Shown piece after piece: positions 40,405 to 50,360 of a DNA stretch of 64,000 nt. Made by a program: the position numbers and the translations under genes. The notes under the pieces were generated by a model that ran no database searches, was not told where the DNA came from, and was given only the letters and a program-made list of their open reading frames with translations. This DNA is from Trinickia caryophylli (GTDB taxonomy: Bacteria; Pseudomonadota; Gammaproteobacteria; Burkholderiales; Burkholderiaceae): assembly GCF_034424545.1 (NCBI RefSeq), contig NZ_CP139971.1:434001-498000 (forward strand). The letters run 5' to 3'. Numbering within the stretch: position 1 is the stretch's first letter; every line of letters starts with the position of its first letter.

Positions 40405-41331
40405 ATGACGTTTCTCTACAAAGCCGATCCCGCGCGCGGCGAGACCTGGGCGCGCCTGTTCGCCGAACGCGCACCGCAGTTGCCGTTTCGTGTCTGGCCC
40501 GACGTGGGCGATCCGGCCGAAGTCCGCTATCTCGCCGCGTGGCAGCCGCCCGAAGACCCTGCACGCACGCTGCCGAATCTCGAAATCGTCTTCTCCGTCG
40601 GAGCGGGTGTCGATCAATTCGATCTCGGCGGCATTCCGGCCCGGATTCCGGTCGTGCGAATGATGGAGCCCGGGATCGTCGAAGGCATGGTCGAATACGT
40701 CTGCCAGGCCGTTCTCAGCCTGCAGCGCGACCTGTTCGACTATGCGAGTCAGCAGGAAGCAGGCGTATGGCGGCCATTGCCGGTTCGCCCCGCCTCGTCG
40801 TGCCGGGTAGGCGTGCTCGGCCTCGGCATGCTTGGAAGCGCCGTGCTCGAACGGCTACGTCTTTTCGGCTTTCCGTGCGCGGGCTGGAGCCGCTCGCCCA
40901 GGCGGCTGGAGGGCATCGCATGCTATGCGGGCCCACGCGAACTCGACGCGTTCCTGGCTCGCACCGACGTGCTCGTGTGCCTGCTGCCGCTCACGAACGA
41001 GACGCGCGGGATGCTCGACGCGACGCTACTGCGCAAGCTGCCCCGCGGCGCCTCGCTGGTCCAGACGGGCCGGGGCCCGCACCTGCGCCAGGACGATCTT
41101 CTCGGCGTGCTCGACGATGGCCATCTCGCCTACGCGCTGCTCGACGTCACCGATCCCGAGCCCCTGCCTGCCGACCATCCGCTCTGGCGTCACCCGCGCG
41201 TACGCATCACACCGCACATCGCGAGCGCCACGCGCCCGGAAACCGCCGTCGAAGCGGTGCTCGACAACCTGCGGCGGCATTGGTCAGGACTGCCGATGAT
41301 CGGCCAGATCGACCGCAGCCGCGGGTATTGA
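40405..41331 (+). CDS. D-2-hydroxyacid dehydrogenase (glyoxylate/hydroxypyruvate reductase A-like)
   Basis: A 308-residue NAD(P)-dependent dehydrogenase of the GhrA type. The Rossmann motif is CRVGVLGLGMLGSAVLERLR, the catalytic Arg follows in SLVQTGRGPHL, and the late acid and His are in LLDVTDPEPLP and RITPHIAS. GhrA enzymes reduce glyoxylate or hydroxypyruvate, or oxidise a hydroxyacid. The ATG at 40405 is chosen; a TTG at 40384 is in frame but less likely. It follows the acetyltransferase closely and is probably co-transcribed. Confidence 0.87.
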   Translation: MTFLYKADPARGETWARLFAERAPQLPFRVWPDVGDPAEVRYLAAWQPPEDPARTLPNLEIVFSVGAGVDQFDLGGIPARIPVVRMMEPGIVEGMVEYVCQAVLSLQRDLFDYASQQEAGVWRPLPVRPASSCRVGVLGLGMLGSAVLERLRLFGFPCAGWSRSPRRLEGIACYAGPRELDAFLARTDVLVCLLPLTNETRGMLDATLLRKLPRGASLVQTGRGPHLRQDDLLGVLDDGHLAYALLDVTDPEPLPADHPLWRHPRVRITPHIASATRPETAVEAVLDNLRRHWSGLPMIGQIDRSRGY

Positions 41332-41495
41332 TCAACGCCGCGCCCCGGCCCCCGCATTCCACAGCAGAAAATGCTGCACACCCTGTCTAAAACGCGCGCG
41401 TCGCGCTTTTCGAGTGTTTTTTTCGTGCAGCGCCGCGTGGCGGCTCGCCGGTAGTATCGAAGCGTCTCCCGTTCATGCTCGCAGAGTACGCCACC

Positions 41496-42896
41496 ATGCC
41501 GATCTCCTCGCTTATCGAAGCCGACCGTCAACATCTGATTCACCCCGTGGTCAACTATCGCGCGCACGAAGCGCGCGGTGTCACCGTTCTCGAATCCGCA
41601 CGCGGCGCATTCGTGCGCGACGCCGAAGGCAACGAACTGCTCGATGCGTTCTCGGGGCTCTGGTGCGTCAACGTCGGCTACGGCCACGAGAGCATCGTCA
41701 CGGCAGCCGCCGAACAGATGCGCAAGCTGCCCTATGCCACCGGCTATTTTCATTTCGGCAATGCGCCCGCCATCGAGCTCGCGAGCCAGCTCGTCGAACG
41801 CGCACCCGCATCGCTGCGGCACGTCTATTTCACGCTCGGCGGCTCGGATGCCGTCGATTCGGCCGTGCGCTTCATCACGCACTTTTTCAACGCCACGGGG
41901 CGCCCGCATAAAAAGCAGTTCATTGCTCTCGAGCGCGGCTACCACGGTTCGTCGTCCACAGGCTCGGGGCTAACCGCGCTTGCCGCCTTTCATCGGCATT
42001 TCGATGTGCCGTTGCCGCACCAGCATCATATTGCCTCGCCTTACGCCTACCGCAGCGATTATGCGAGCGATGCCGCGCTCATCGCCGCCTCCGTCAAGGC
42101 GCTCGAGGCGAAAGTCGCGGCGCTCGGCGGCGCCGAGCGTGTGGCCGCTTTCTTCTGCGAGCCAATTCAGGGGTCCGGCGGCGTGATCGTGCCGCCCGTC
42201 GGCTGGCTCAAGGCCATGCGCGAGGCCTGCCGCAGGCTCGGCATTCTGTTCGTCGCCGACGAAGTCATCACGGGCTTCGGCCGCACCGGCCCGCTCTTCG
42301 CCTGCGAAGCGGAAGGCGTCGAGCCGGATCTGATGACGATCGCGAAGGGGCTGACGGCCGGCTACGCGCCGATGGGGGCCGTCATGATGTCCGACGAAAT
42401 CTACCGCGGCTTGGCCGACGCCGATTCCGATGCGGCCATCGGGCACGGCTACACCTACTCGGCGCATCCGGTCAGCGCGGCGATCGGCCTGGAAGTCATG
42501 CGGCTTTACCACGAGGGTGGTTTGCTCGACAACGCGCAGGCGCTCGCACCGCGCTTCGGCGCGGGGCTCGACGCACTGCTCGCGCATCCGCTCGTGGGCG
42601 ACTCGCGCCACCGCGGCCTGCTGGGCGCGCTCGAACTGGTTGCCGACAAGGAAACGAAAGCCGGCTTCGATCCCGCGCTGAAGCTGCCCGAGCGGATCGC
42701 GGCGGCGGCCTATCGCAACAAGCTGATCTTCCGCGCATTCGGCGATAATATTCTCGGCTTCGCACCCGCGCTGTCCTATACGGCGGACGAATTCGACCTG
42801 CTTTTCGAGCGGCTCGCGCGCACGCTCGACGATGTGCTGGCGCAAAGCGACGTTCGCGCCGCATTAGGTAGCGGAATTGGCGCTCACGCGTGCTAA
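41496..42896 (+). CDS. Class III aminotransferase (omega-amino acid:pyruvate type)
   Basis: A 466-residue PLP enzyme. FSGLWCVNVGYGHESI and PYATGYFHFGNAPA form the substrate and cofactor pockets; the PLP-phosphate contact is in GGSDAVDSA, the cofactor Asp in LFVADEVITGFGRTG and the Schiff-base Lys in MTIAKGLTAGY. It belongs with the omega-amino-acid, beta-alanine or putrescine:pyruvate aminotransferases. An in-frame ATG 21 bases upstream is an alternative start. An Lrp-type gene follows at once. It would remove amino groups from an amine, fitting the oxidative cluster nearby. Confidence 0.9.
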   Translation: MPISSLIEADRQHLIHPVVNYRAHEARGVTVLESARGAFVRDAEGNELLDAFSGLWCVNVGYGHESIVTAAAEQMRKLPYATGYFHFGNAPAIELASQLVERAPASLRHVYFTLGGSDAVDSAVRFITHFFNATGRPHKKQFIALERGYHGSSSTGSGLTALAAFHRHFDVPLPHQHHIASPYAYRSDYASDAALIAASVKALEAKVAALGGAERVAAFFCEPIQGSGGVIVPPVGWLKAMREACRRLGILFVADEVITGFGRTGPLFACEAEGVEPDLMTIAKGLTAGYAPMGAVMMSDEIYRGLADADSDAAIGHGYTYSAHPVSAAIGLEVMRLYHEGGLLDNAQALAPRFGAGLDALLAHPLVGDSRHRGLLGALELVADKETKAGFDPALKLPERIAAAAYRNKLIFRAFGDNILGFAPALSYTADEFDLLFERLARTLDDVLAQSDVRAALGSGIGAHAC

Positions 42897-42941
42897 AGTA
42901 GCCGCCATGTTTTCCTCGCAAGGCGCAGGCGATTACAGACG

Positions 42942-43433
42942 ATGAGCGGCGACTGCAAGCTGGACCGGATTGATCTGCGGATACTTTCGCAACTTCAGAA
43001 GCGAGGGCGCATCACGAACGTCGAGCTCGCCGACGCCGTTGGCCTCTCGCCGAGCCCGTGCCTCATCCGCGTCAAGCGGCTCGAGAAAGCCGGGTATATC
43101 GCCGGCTATGGCGCACAGATTCAGCTCGAAAAGCTCGGCGACGTGCAAATCGTATTCACCGAGGTGACGCTTGCCGATCATCGGCGGGAGGATTTCATTC
43201 GCTTCGTCGATGCAATCCGCCATGTCGACGAGATCGTCGAATGCCACCTCGCGAGCGGCGGATACGACTACCTGCTGAAGTTCGTCACGCGCAGCGTGAG
43301 CCACTATCAGAGCGTGATCGAAGGCTTGCTCGAACGCGATATCGGCATCGAAAAGTACTTCAGCTACGTCATCATCAAGTCGCCGTTCGTCAAGACGCAC
43401 TATCCGCTCGAGGTGCTGTTTCCGCACGGTTAG
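42942..43433 (+). CDS. Lrp/AsnC family transcriptional regulator
   Basis: A 163-residue regulator with an N-terminal winged helix-turn-helix (LDRIDLRILSQLQKRGRITNVELADAVGLSPSPCLIRV in segments, about 6-45) and a C-terminal RAM ligand domain (about 65-150; VECHLASGGYDYLLKFVTRS). It belongs to the group that governs amino-acid or amine breakdown genes. Its position 45 bases after the aminotransferase suggests it controls that gene, probably in response to the substrate amino acid. Confidence 0.9.
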   Translation: MSGDCKLDRIDLRILSQLQKRGRITNVELADAVGLSPSPCLIRVKRLEKAGYIAGYGAQIQLEKLGDVQIVFTEVTLADHRREDFIRFVDAIRHVDEIVECHLASGGYDYLLKFVTRSVSHYQSVIEGLLERDIGIEKYFSYVIIKSPFVKTHYPLEVLFPHG

Positions 43434-43483
43434 GTGGCCGGAAGCCGGAATGGGTATCTTTCCCCCCACCACCCGGCTGACCA

Positions 43484-45016
43484 TCAAGGTGCCCGATACT
43501 TGAACGGATTCGGGCCGCGATTCTTTTGGTTTGCGGCTTTGCTCGCCGCATCCGGCGGGCTCACCATCACGATGCTCGCCGACTTTCCGTCGATCAGATT
43601 CACCGTTGCGCTCGCACCACCTTGCTCGTAGCCCGCCACCGTCGCGAGACATAGTTGTACCAGCGCCGAACTCACTCCCGTGTTGCCGATCCGGCGCCCA
43701 ATGTCATAGCCTTCCTCCACATTGCCGAGATCAAGCCCGTCGCCTCGCAATGCCTGCGTCAGCGGAATCGCCCATGCGCGATCCAGCGTCGTGTCGTAAA
43801 ACACGCGCGCAGGTTTTACGCCTTCGGGCAGTGTCGCCAATGCCTGTTTCCAGCCGTCCTGCAGACGCTGTGCCTCGTCGGCGCGCCTCAACGGTTTACC
43901 ATGGTCATCGGTCAGCTTCACTTCCACGGGGCGGTGCAGGTAGCCCAGCCGGGGGGCTTCGTCGAACTCTTCAACTTGCCAGTTCGCCCATCGTACCGGC
44001 AGAAAAGGGCTCGGCTTGAAGTCGCCCGGCCCCTTGTTGCCGATTTGCTTCCACAACTCAGGCAACTGAGAAATCCACCAGTCGGCTTTCATCGTGCCGG
44101 CGTCGTACTGGCCCGCCGCTTTCGCGGCTTTTTCGGCCTGAGCATCCTTGTCCCAGTAGAAATTCCATTGTTTGACCACATCGTATTGCGTCTTCGTCTT
44201 GTCGATGTCCGCAGTCATTTGCACGGCATAAGGTCGAACCAAACGGTCTACCCGGTCAGTCCGGGTAACCAGGAGTCCTCCCATACTGTCCGGAATCGGC
44301 GGGATGAACGGACCGGGTGGCTCCGGTGGCGTACCGGGCGTCTCGGCTGCCCATCGGTATTGCATCCCATCTTGCGTCAGGATCAATGCGGCCGGAACGT
44401 CCGGATGCTTATCGAAGAATTCGAATAGCTCCGTAACAGCCGGCGCAGCGCTCGTTGTGTTGTGATCGTTCACCCAGAGAAACTCCGTCACACCCAGGCC
44501 CGCACTCTGCCGCCCTCCTACAATTTCAACTGCGGCGCGGTACCAGCGCGAATTGGGCCCTCTCGGCGGCCCGATGATAATCACGGGCACCGGCCAGTGA
44601 TCGACGGCTTCGCCTGCGGCGTATTCGAATGCAGCTCCCGTCGCGACATCCGAAAAAACCCTCCGCTCGTCGCGGTTCTTTCCGCAGCTTTTCGGATCGG
44701 ACGAAAGAATCGTCTCGTAGTTGTTCGCCTTCTCCTGGATCTGCTTCCATACCGTGTCTTGATGCGCCCCCTTCACCGCGAGGCCAATCGCGCGGATTTC
44801 CAGCGCATATTTCTCGCCTGTGCCTGCAAGCACGTGAGTCACGTCAGGATTCACGGACGTGCCGATTATGGCCGGCGCGTTACCCGGTGCCCGCATCGAT
44901 GAGGCGCTTTCATGCCCCACCGATGCATTCCACATCCAATGCCCCAGGAACGCGAACACACCCACCGAAGCGATCACCAGTAGGCCATTGCGCACATTCA
45001 CGCTCCATCCCATCAC
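43484..45016 (-). pseudogene. tla3: Second tla3-like copy, N-terminally broken
   Basis: A 510-codon frame whose body matches the full tla3 gene at 45189. From the middle to the end the proteins are almost identical; from NWQVEEFDEAPRLGYLHRP onward I find only an Arg/Lys and an Ala/Thr change. The first half is clearly diverged. The full copy starts with 50 residues including a membrane helix; here the equivalent is cut off by an in-frame TGA and a frameshift (see 45072-45146), so translation could restart only at the MMGWSV start. It keeps one membrane segment (LLVIASVGVFAFLGHWMW). Either a decaying duplicate or a re-initiated, shortened adaptor. Confidence 0.72.
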
Positions 45017-45071
45017 GAGTTGTCCTTTGAGATCCCTGCATCGATGGGATGCGAAACATCAGATATCCCTG

Positions 45072-45146
45072 TCATGCAATCTTCAGCCCGACAAGAACCC
45101 GTATATAGGGATGTCGGCGAACGATAACGGCAAAGATATTCATCAT
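45072..45146 (-). pseudogene. Detached N-terminal piece of the broken tla3 copy
   Basis: Twenty-four codons MMNIFAVIVRRHPYIRVLVG then LKIA end at TGA. They align with the start of the intact adaptor (KVLPYVLILVGLTIAWLGYSLFR), where TGA replaces the TGG of the next Trp and the following codons read QGYLMFR, as in the intact LGYSLFR. After that the frame shifts before rejoining at the 45016 frame. Confidence 0.7.
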
Positions 45147-45188
45147 CGTACGCTGTCCGTTCTTGCTCTCCGTCTGTTCGGCTGACCA

Positions 45189-46856
45189 TCAAGGTGTCCG
45201 ATACTTGAACGGATTCGGGCCGCGATTCTTTTGGTTTGCGGCTTTGCTCGCCGCATCCGGCGGGCTCACCATCACGATGCTCGCCGACTTTCCGTCGATC
45301 AGATTCACCGTTGCGCTCGCACCGCCTTGCTCGTAGCCCGCCACCGTCGCGAGGCACAGTTGTACCAGCGCCGAACTCACTCCCGTGTTGCCGATCCGGC
45401 GGCCAATGTCGTAGCCTTCCTCCACATTGCCGAGGTCAAGCCCGTCGCCTCGCAATGCCTGCGTCAGCGGAATCGCCCATGCACGATCCAGCGTCGTGTC
45501 GTAAAACACGCGTGCAGGTTTTACGCCTTCGGGGAGCGTGGCCAATGCCTGTTTCCAGCCGTCCTGCAGACGCTGTGCCTCGTCGGCGCGCTTCAACGGT
45601 TTACCATGGTCATCGGTCAGCTTCACTTCCACGGGGCGGTGCAGGTAGCCCAGCCGGGGGGCTTCGTCGAACTCTTCAACTTGCCAGTTCGCCCATCGTA
45701 CCGGCAGAAAAGGGCTCGGCTTGAAGTCGCCCGGCCCCTTGTTGCCGATTTGCTTCCATAACTCCGGCAACTGAGAAATCCACCAGTCGGCTTTCATCGT
45801 GCCCGGCTCGTATTCCCCTCTCGCTTCTGCGTCTCTCTGGGCCTGAGTATCCTTGTCCCAGTAGAAATTCCATTGTTTCACCACATCGTATTGCGTCTTG
45901 GTCTTGTCGATGTCCGCAGTCATTTGCACGGCATAAGGTCGAACCAAACGGTCTACCCGGTCAGTCCGGGTAACCAGCAGTCCTCCCATACTGTCCGGGA
46001 TCGGCGGGATGAACGGACCGGGTGGCTCCGGTGGCGTACCGGGCGTCAACTTATGCCAGCGATATTGCATCCCATCCTGCGACACCAGCAGCGCGGCGGG
46101 GACGTCTGGATGCTTGTCGAAGAATTCGAATAGCTCCGTAACAGCAGGGGCTGCGCTGGTCGTGTTGTGATCACTCAGCCAGAGGAACTCCGTCACGCCG
46201 AGCCCCGCCTTTTGACGGGCATCGACGATCCGGCTCGCCGCTCGGTCCCACGGGGTGTCCGCCCCCCTTGGTGGCCCGACGATAATCACTGGAATCGGCC
46301 AATGATCGACGGCTTCGCCTGCAGCGTACCTGAATGCAGCGCCGGTATCGACTTGGGAGAAAATGCGGCGCTGGTCGCGGCTAGCTCCATACTCGTCGGC
46401 ATCGGCTGATAGTAGTGACTCGAAATTGTTGTTTTTCTCTTTCAACTGCTTCCATACCGTATCCTGATGCCGTCCAGATACGGCTAGACCAATCGCCCGG
46501 ATTTCGAGTGCGTATCTCTCGCCGGTACCTGCAAGCACGCGCGCCACATCCGGATTCACGGAGGTCGCGATAGCCGTCGGTGTCCCGACAGCAGGGCGCA
46601 TCGATGATGTATTTTCATGCCCACTCGACGCTCTCCATATCCAGTGCCCCAAGAACGCCAAGGCTCCCACTGAAGCAATCACAAGCAGACCGTTGCGCAT
46701 CGCACTTCCCATTTCATCATCCAGTTGTCCTGTAATCGCCCAATATCGGTAGGAGCGAAACAGTGAATATCCGAGCCACGCAATCGTCAGTCCCACCAAA
46801 ATCAGCACGTAGGGAAGCACTTTGGAGCGCGACAGGAAGATTAAAGTCCTCTTCAT
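45189..46856 (-). CDS. tla3: Type VI lipase adaptor Tla3 (DUF2875) protein
   Basis: A 555-residue protein with two N-terminal membrane segments (about 14-32 and 54-72) and a large soluble domain (GVTEFLWLSDHNTTSAAPAVTE; WNFYWDKDTQ; GYDIGRRIGNTGVSS). This matches the DUF2875/Tla3 family, whose Pseudomonas aeruginosa member helps load the lipase effector Tle3 onto VgrG for type VI secretion (established there). The ATG overlaps the stop of tle3 by 4 bases, so effector and adaptor are made together. A 3-prime partial duplicate follows downstream. Confidence 0.83.
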   Translation of the reverse strand: MKRTLIFLSRSKVLPYVLILVGLTIAWLGYSLFRSYRYWAITGQLDDEMGSAMRNGLLVIASVGALAFLGHWIWRASSGHENTSSMRPAVGTPTAIATSVNPDVARVLAGTGERYALEIRAIGLAVSGRHQDTVWKQLKEKNNNFESLLSADADEYGASRDQRRIFSQVDTGAAFRYAAGEAVDHWPIPVIIVGPPRGADTPWDRAASRIVDARQKAGLGVTEFLWLSDHNTTSAAPAVTELFEFFDKHPDVPAALLVSQDGMQYRWHKLTPGTPPEPPGPFIPPIPDSMGGLLVTRTDRVDRLVRPYAVQMTADIDKTKTQYDVVKQWNFYWDKDTQAQRDAEARGEYEPGTMKADWWISQLPELWKQIGNKGPGDFKPSPFLPVRWANWQVEEFDEAPRLGYLHRPVEVKLTDDHGKPLKRADEAQRLQDGWKQALATLPEGVKPARVFYDTTLDRAWAIPLTQALRGDGLDLGNVEEGYDIGRRIGNTGVSSALVQLCLATVAGYEQGGASATVNLIDGKSASIVMVSPPDAASKAANQKNRGPNPFKYRTP

Positions 46857-48937
46857 CGACGCACCATCCGGTCAATGACAGTCTCGCGGTCGATCATCTG
46901 CGGCGGCTCAGTCGGTACATATTCCGATGGGAATAATCCCCGCTTGTAATATTTGAAACATGCCTCCACCAACTTCCGCGAGCTCTGCAAAAGGCGCCTG
47001 TTGTAGCACGGATTCGCCATAATATCGTTCATTACGTCGGGGTCGATCTTCCAGTCAGCGATGAGAATAAGCAAGTTCCGCATATCCGGATCGTCCAGAC
47101 ACTTCGCCTGCCCAATGGCGACATCCATCGCAGCGACACGCCGCATATTATCGGCGTCGCGCAAGATCGCCGAGTGATACGAGTTCTTGTCCCACTTCGC
47201 GCGGTCGTTCTCCAAACGCGCACGCGTTTCGTTCGGCGTCTCCTCGCGTTCGAACAACTGCATACCCGCGCCACTGACCTGCCGCACCCAGGCCGTATGG
47301 TCTTCTGGATCCGGTGACCGACCGTTGAACCACGCCGCTACGGCGTCGCGCCCCTTGAGCGCGACATCCGCAGGGGCGTCGTTGACAATGACGGTTTTCA
47401 CGCGCGCGTTCGGGTTTCCAAGCAGCGTGTCACGAAGCACGTGGTCCGGCCGATCCTTGCCCGGTTCTCGGGCCGTTCCCCTCTCGGCTTCGTCACCGTA
47501 TAGGTTGGGCACGTACGGTGGTACGACTCCCTCCGCATTGATCAGCCGGTCTTCCGCTTTGCCGGTCGGGCCCTGCGCGACACGTTCGATACATGGCGGC
47601 GCCTTGCCAATCGCGCACGGCTTTCCGTCTGCCATGTTGCCGCCCTTGCTCCAAAGCCGCTGATAAAACCGGTGCTCCTTCAACGCATCCATCGCCTTGA
47701 GCGTCGCTTTTGTCTGGCCCCCGTCTTGTGCGTTCGAATTCCAGTGTTCGTCAATCGTATTCGCTACGCCGTAAGTGCCGATGCCCTTTACATTGGGCAA
47801 TCCTACCGTCGTGTCTTCCGTGCAGAAATACAGATACACCTTTCCCCGGTTGTCCCGCTCGGCAAACACGTGCGTCGAGCCGTCCTTGCTGTCTATCCGC
47901 GTCGCCTGAGTGAGCGACCAGCCTTTGCCCGTGCGGCCACCGTACTTCGGATTCTGCGCCCCCAGTTCATCAAGCCCCGGAGCCGCATGAGGGCTCGTCG
48001 TCACTGCCTTGACAATTTCGAGCAACGTGTTGAGTTTGCCCCGCGTCGTATATTGCACCGCCGACGGTTGCGCGACTTGGGCCAGAAACGGCTCGCCCAG
48101 GCTATACGGGCTGTCCACCATGATGATGCAATCCGCGCAGCGGGCCCCCTGCTCCTTGCTTTCCGCAAGCATCGCCTGGGCGAGCAGCGTGATGACGGTG
48201 CCCTGGCTGTGCGCCATGACCGTGATGGTTTCGTCGGGATCCGCGCGTCGAATCTCAAGGATCAGCATCGCAAGGCGCACCGCCGCCAGTACCTGATAGC
48301 GACGATGCGGGCTCGTGGAGCTGTACTGATAGTCGCTCATGCCCACGAGCGCGGCCATCCGGTTGCCCGTGCTCTGCTGGAACCCCGTTCCATACATCTC
48401 GGGAATGTTCGTCGTCGCATTGTTGAACATCCCACCGCCCTTCGCAAAGTTTTTGCTTAGCCGGTTCCCGTGAATGTCCTGATATTGCCCTCGCAGCATG
48501 ACCGGATGCTTTTCGCCTCCCTTGATCTCGCTCGGCGACGCACGGTATCCCCAATAAAATGGAATCAGCATGCTATGCGTCTCCTGGCCTTTCTGTGCGG
48601 ATTCCGTGCGTTGGAACTGATACGTGTCCGGGTCGTATTTGACTTCCTTTTGGCGATCGAATCGGGGATCTTTGTACGTGGCCTCCTTCGCGTTGCGAAA
48701 CTCAGCCCCATACTCCCCCGGACGCAAATCCCTTCTGCTCAACCGCTCGTTGAGCCCTTCGCACAGGCCTCGTTCAACGTGCTCGTAGCTCACGCCGGGA
48801 TCGTTTACACCATGCAGGAAAATCACCACGCCCGGGCGATCGGCCGGAATCTCAATATGACGTGGACCCGGCCGGTTGGACATCGTCACGGCGGCACCCT
48901 GCGCGATGACGTGATAAGAGCTTGCTGTTTCGGCCAT
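46853..48937 (-). CDS. tle3: T6SS phospholipase effector Tle3-like
   Basis: A 694-residue antibacterial lipase candidate. Oxyanion segment VVIFLHGVNDPGVSYEHVERG near 37-57; nucleophile elbow VMAHSQGTVITLLAQAML with Ser244; the DUF3274-type C-terminal region follows (about 520-640). Tle3 enzymes are type VI secretion effectors injected into neighbours, where they hydrolyse membrane phospholipids. The ATG at 48937 follows GAGAAG; a GTG four codons earlier is possible. No signal peptide, as expected. The adaptor is directly downstream, but no VgrG, PAAR or recognisable Tli3 immunity lipoprotein lies in the window. Confidence 0.88.
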   Translation of the reverse strand: MAETASSYHVIAQGAAVTMSNRPGPRHIEIPADRPGVVIFLHGVNDPGVSYEHVERGLCEGLNERLSRRDLRPGEYGAEFRNAKEATYKDPRFDRQKEVKYDPDTYQFQRTESAQKGQETHSMLIPFYWGYRASPSEIKGGEKHPVMLRGQYQDIHGNRLSKNFAKGGGMFNNATTNIPEMYGTGFQQSTGNRMAALVGMSDYQYSSTSPHRRYQVLAAVRLAMLILEIRRADPDETITVMAHSQGTVITLLAQAMLAESKEQGARCADCIIMVDSPYSLGEPFLAQVAQPSAVQYTTRGKLNTLLEIVKAVTTSPHAAPGLDELGAQNPKYGGRTGKGWSLTQATRIDSKDGSTHVFAERDNRGKVYLYFCTEDTTVGLPNVKGIGTYGVANTIDEHWNSNAQDGGQTKATLKAMDALKEHRFYQRLWSKGGNMADGKPCAIGKAPPCIERVAQGPTGKAEDRLINAEGVVPPYVPNLYGDEAERGTAREPGKDRPDHVLRDTLLGNPNARVKTVIVNDAPADVALKGRDAVAAWFNGRSPDPEDHTAWVRQVSGAGMQLFEREETPNETRARLENDRAKWDKNSYHSAILRDADNMRRVAAMDVAIGQAKCLDDPDMRNLLILIADWKIDPDVMNDIMANPCYNRRLLQSSRKLVEACFKYYKRGLFPSEYVPTEPPQMIDRETVIDRMVRR

Positions 48938-49424
48938 TTTTCTTCTCACAATGAGTCAATATGTCGCCGGTATGCTGGAGCGCGGTCGGTTCGGCCCCCA
49001 CCGGATCCCGCTCACCGCTGAGCGCCGCAACTGATTCGGCCGTACAACCGGCAGCACCGAAGCCTTCGCGGAGCAGCCTAATGATACCGAGGCGTTACAG
49101 CCACCGTTCGAGCCAGCATTGCGACGCGGCGAATTCGAACCGAATTGCACGCCTCTTTGGGACGGTAATATCTGACAGAGCGCGCGGCAGGACCCCGTAG
49201 CTCACGGATTATTCTCTTCTTAAAATGCGCAATGCATAGTGACTCCAGCAGATCGATGCACCCGTTAAGGCGTCGCGAGTATAGAGGAGCCCCAAAACGA
49301 TGGGCGAAATTATCAGTACCGGCCAGGCCTGTCAATTCAGACGCACCGAAAGGCAATTATTTCCGATCATCGAATTGAGTCGAGAAATAAATCCCGGCTC
49401 GAAGGCCCGCACGCGACGCCCATC
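48938..49424. other. Intergenic region upstream of tle3
   Basis: About 490 bases where vgrG or an immunity gene would be expected in other Tle3 loci. Only short broken frames are seen on either strand and none matches a family I recognise. It could be the scar of a deleted vgrG/immunity segment. Confidence 0.4.
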
Positions 49425-50360
49425 TCAGTCTGAGCGGGAATCGTCGGTTGCTTGCAATTGCCCGGTCGAAAACGCCTCGGAGAGAAAATCCACGCACGCC
49501 CGCACCTTCGCCGACTGCGTAAGCCGGGCCGGGTAAACGGCCCAGACATCGGCCGGCTGCGTGACCTCGGGCAGAACGCGGCACAACCGGCCCGCATCGA
49601 TGAGCGGCCCCACGTCCCACAGCGAGCGCAGTACGATCCCCCGCCCGGCCAGCGCCCATTGCACGGCCACCTCGCCATGGTTCGTCGAGAGCGGCCCGGT
49701 CACCTTCACGGAGACGGTCTCGCCGCGCACATCAAGACGCCAGACGCCGAACGGATGGTCGCGCTCCTTGATCGCCAGGCACGCATGCGCCACCAGATCG
49801 TTCACATGCCTGGGTGTGCCATGCCGTTCGAGATACGCGGGCGCCGCGCAGAGCACGCGATGGTTCGATGCGAGTTGCTTCGCGATCAGGTGCGAGGCGA
49901 TTTCGTTGCCGATACGAACGTCGAGATCGAAACCCTCGCCCGCCACGTCGACGAGGCGATCGAACAAATCGAGCCGCACGCTGAGCTGAGGATAGCGCTC
50001 GGAGAATTGCGCCAGCGCCGGCGCGAGCACGTGCCTGCCGAACCCGAAGCTGCTCGAGATGCGCAGCGTTCCGCGCGGCACGCGCCGTGTCGTCGAAACA
50101 TCCTCCACGAGGTGTTCGACATCGTCGATGATCTTCTCGGCCCACGCATATACGCGCTCGCCAGCCTCGGTGATCGCCACACGGCGCGTCGACCGATGAA
50201 GCAGCCGCGTACCGAGCGTTGCCTCGAGCACCCCGATGCGCTTGCTGACGTAGGCGGCCGAGACCGACAGCGCCTCGGCTGCCGCGCTGAAGCTCGCGAG
50301 CCGTGCCACGGCGCAAAACACACGCAGATCGTCGAGTTCGGGTGCGGACGGAGCATTCAT
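49425..50360 (-). CDS. LysR family transcriptional regulator (DmlR-like)
   Basis: A 311-residue LysR protein. The winged helix-turn-helix occupies residues 8-68 (LRVFCAVARLASFSAAAEALSVSAAYVSKRIGVLE in part), then RRVPRGTLRISSSFGFGRHVLAPAL and the co-inducer domain. The VSAAYVSKRI recognition segment is characteristic of DmlR-like regulators. It is divergent from the D-malate/tartrate dehydrogenase gene 230 bases away. LysR proteins usually activate such divergent targets with the substrate as co-inducer, here probably D-malate or tartrate. Confidence 0.88.
   Translation of the reverse strand: MNAPSAPELDDLRVFCAVARLASFSAAAEALSVSAAYVSKRIGVLEATLGTRLLHRSTRRVAITEAGERVYAWAEKIIDDVEHLVEDVSTTRRVPRGTLRISSSFGFGRHVLAPALAQFSERYPQLSVRLDLFDRLVDVAGEGFDLDVRIGNEIASHLIAKQLASNHRVLCAAPAYLERHGTPRHVNDLVAHACLAIKERDHPFGVWRLDVRGETVSVKVTGPLSTNHGEVAVQWALAGRGIVLRSLWDVGPLIDAGRLCRVLPEVTQPADVWAVYPARLTQSAKVRACVDFLSEAFSTGQLQATDDSRSD

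Noticed and set aside
49078..49356. 92-codon minus-strand frame upstream of tle3
   Set aside because: It matches no VgrG, PAAR or immunity protein, lacks a ribosome site and has mixed composition, so the region was left as gene-free.
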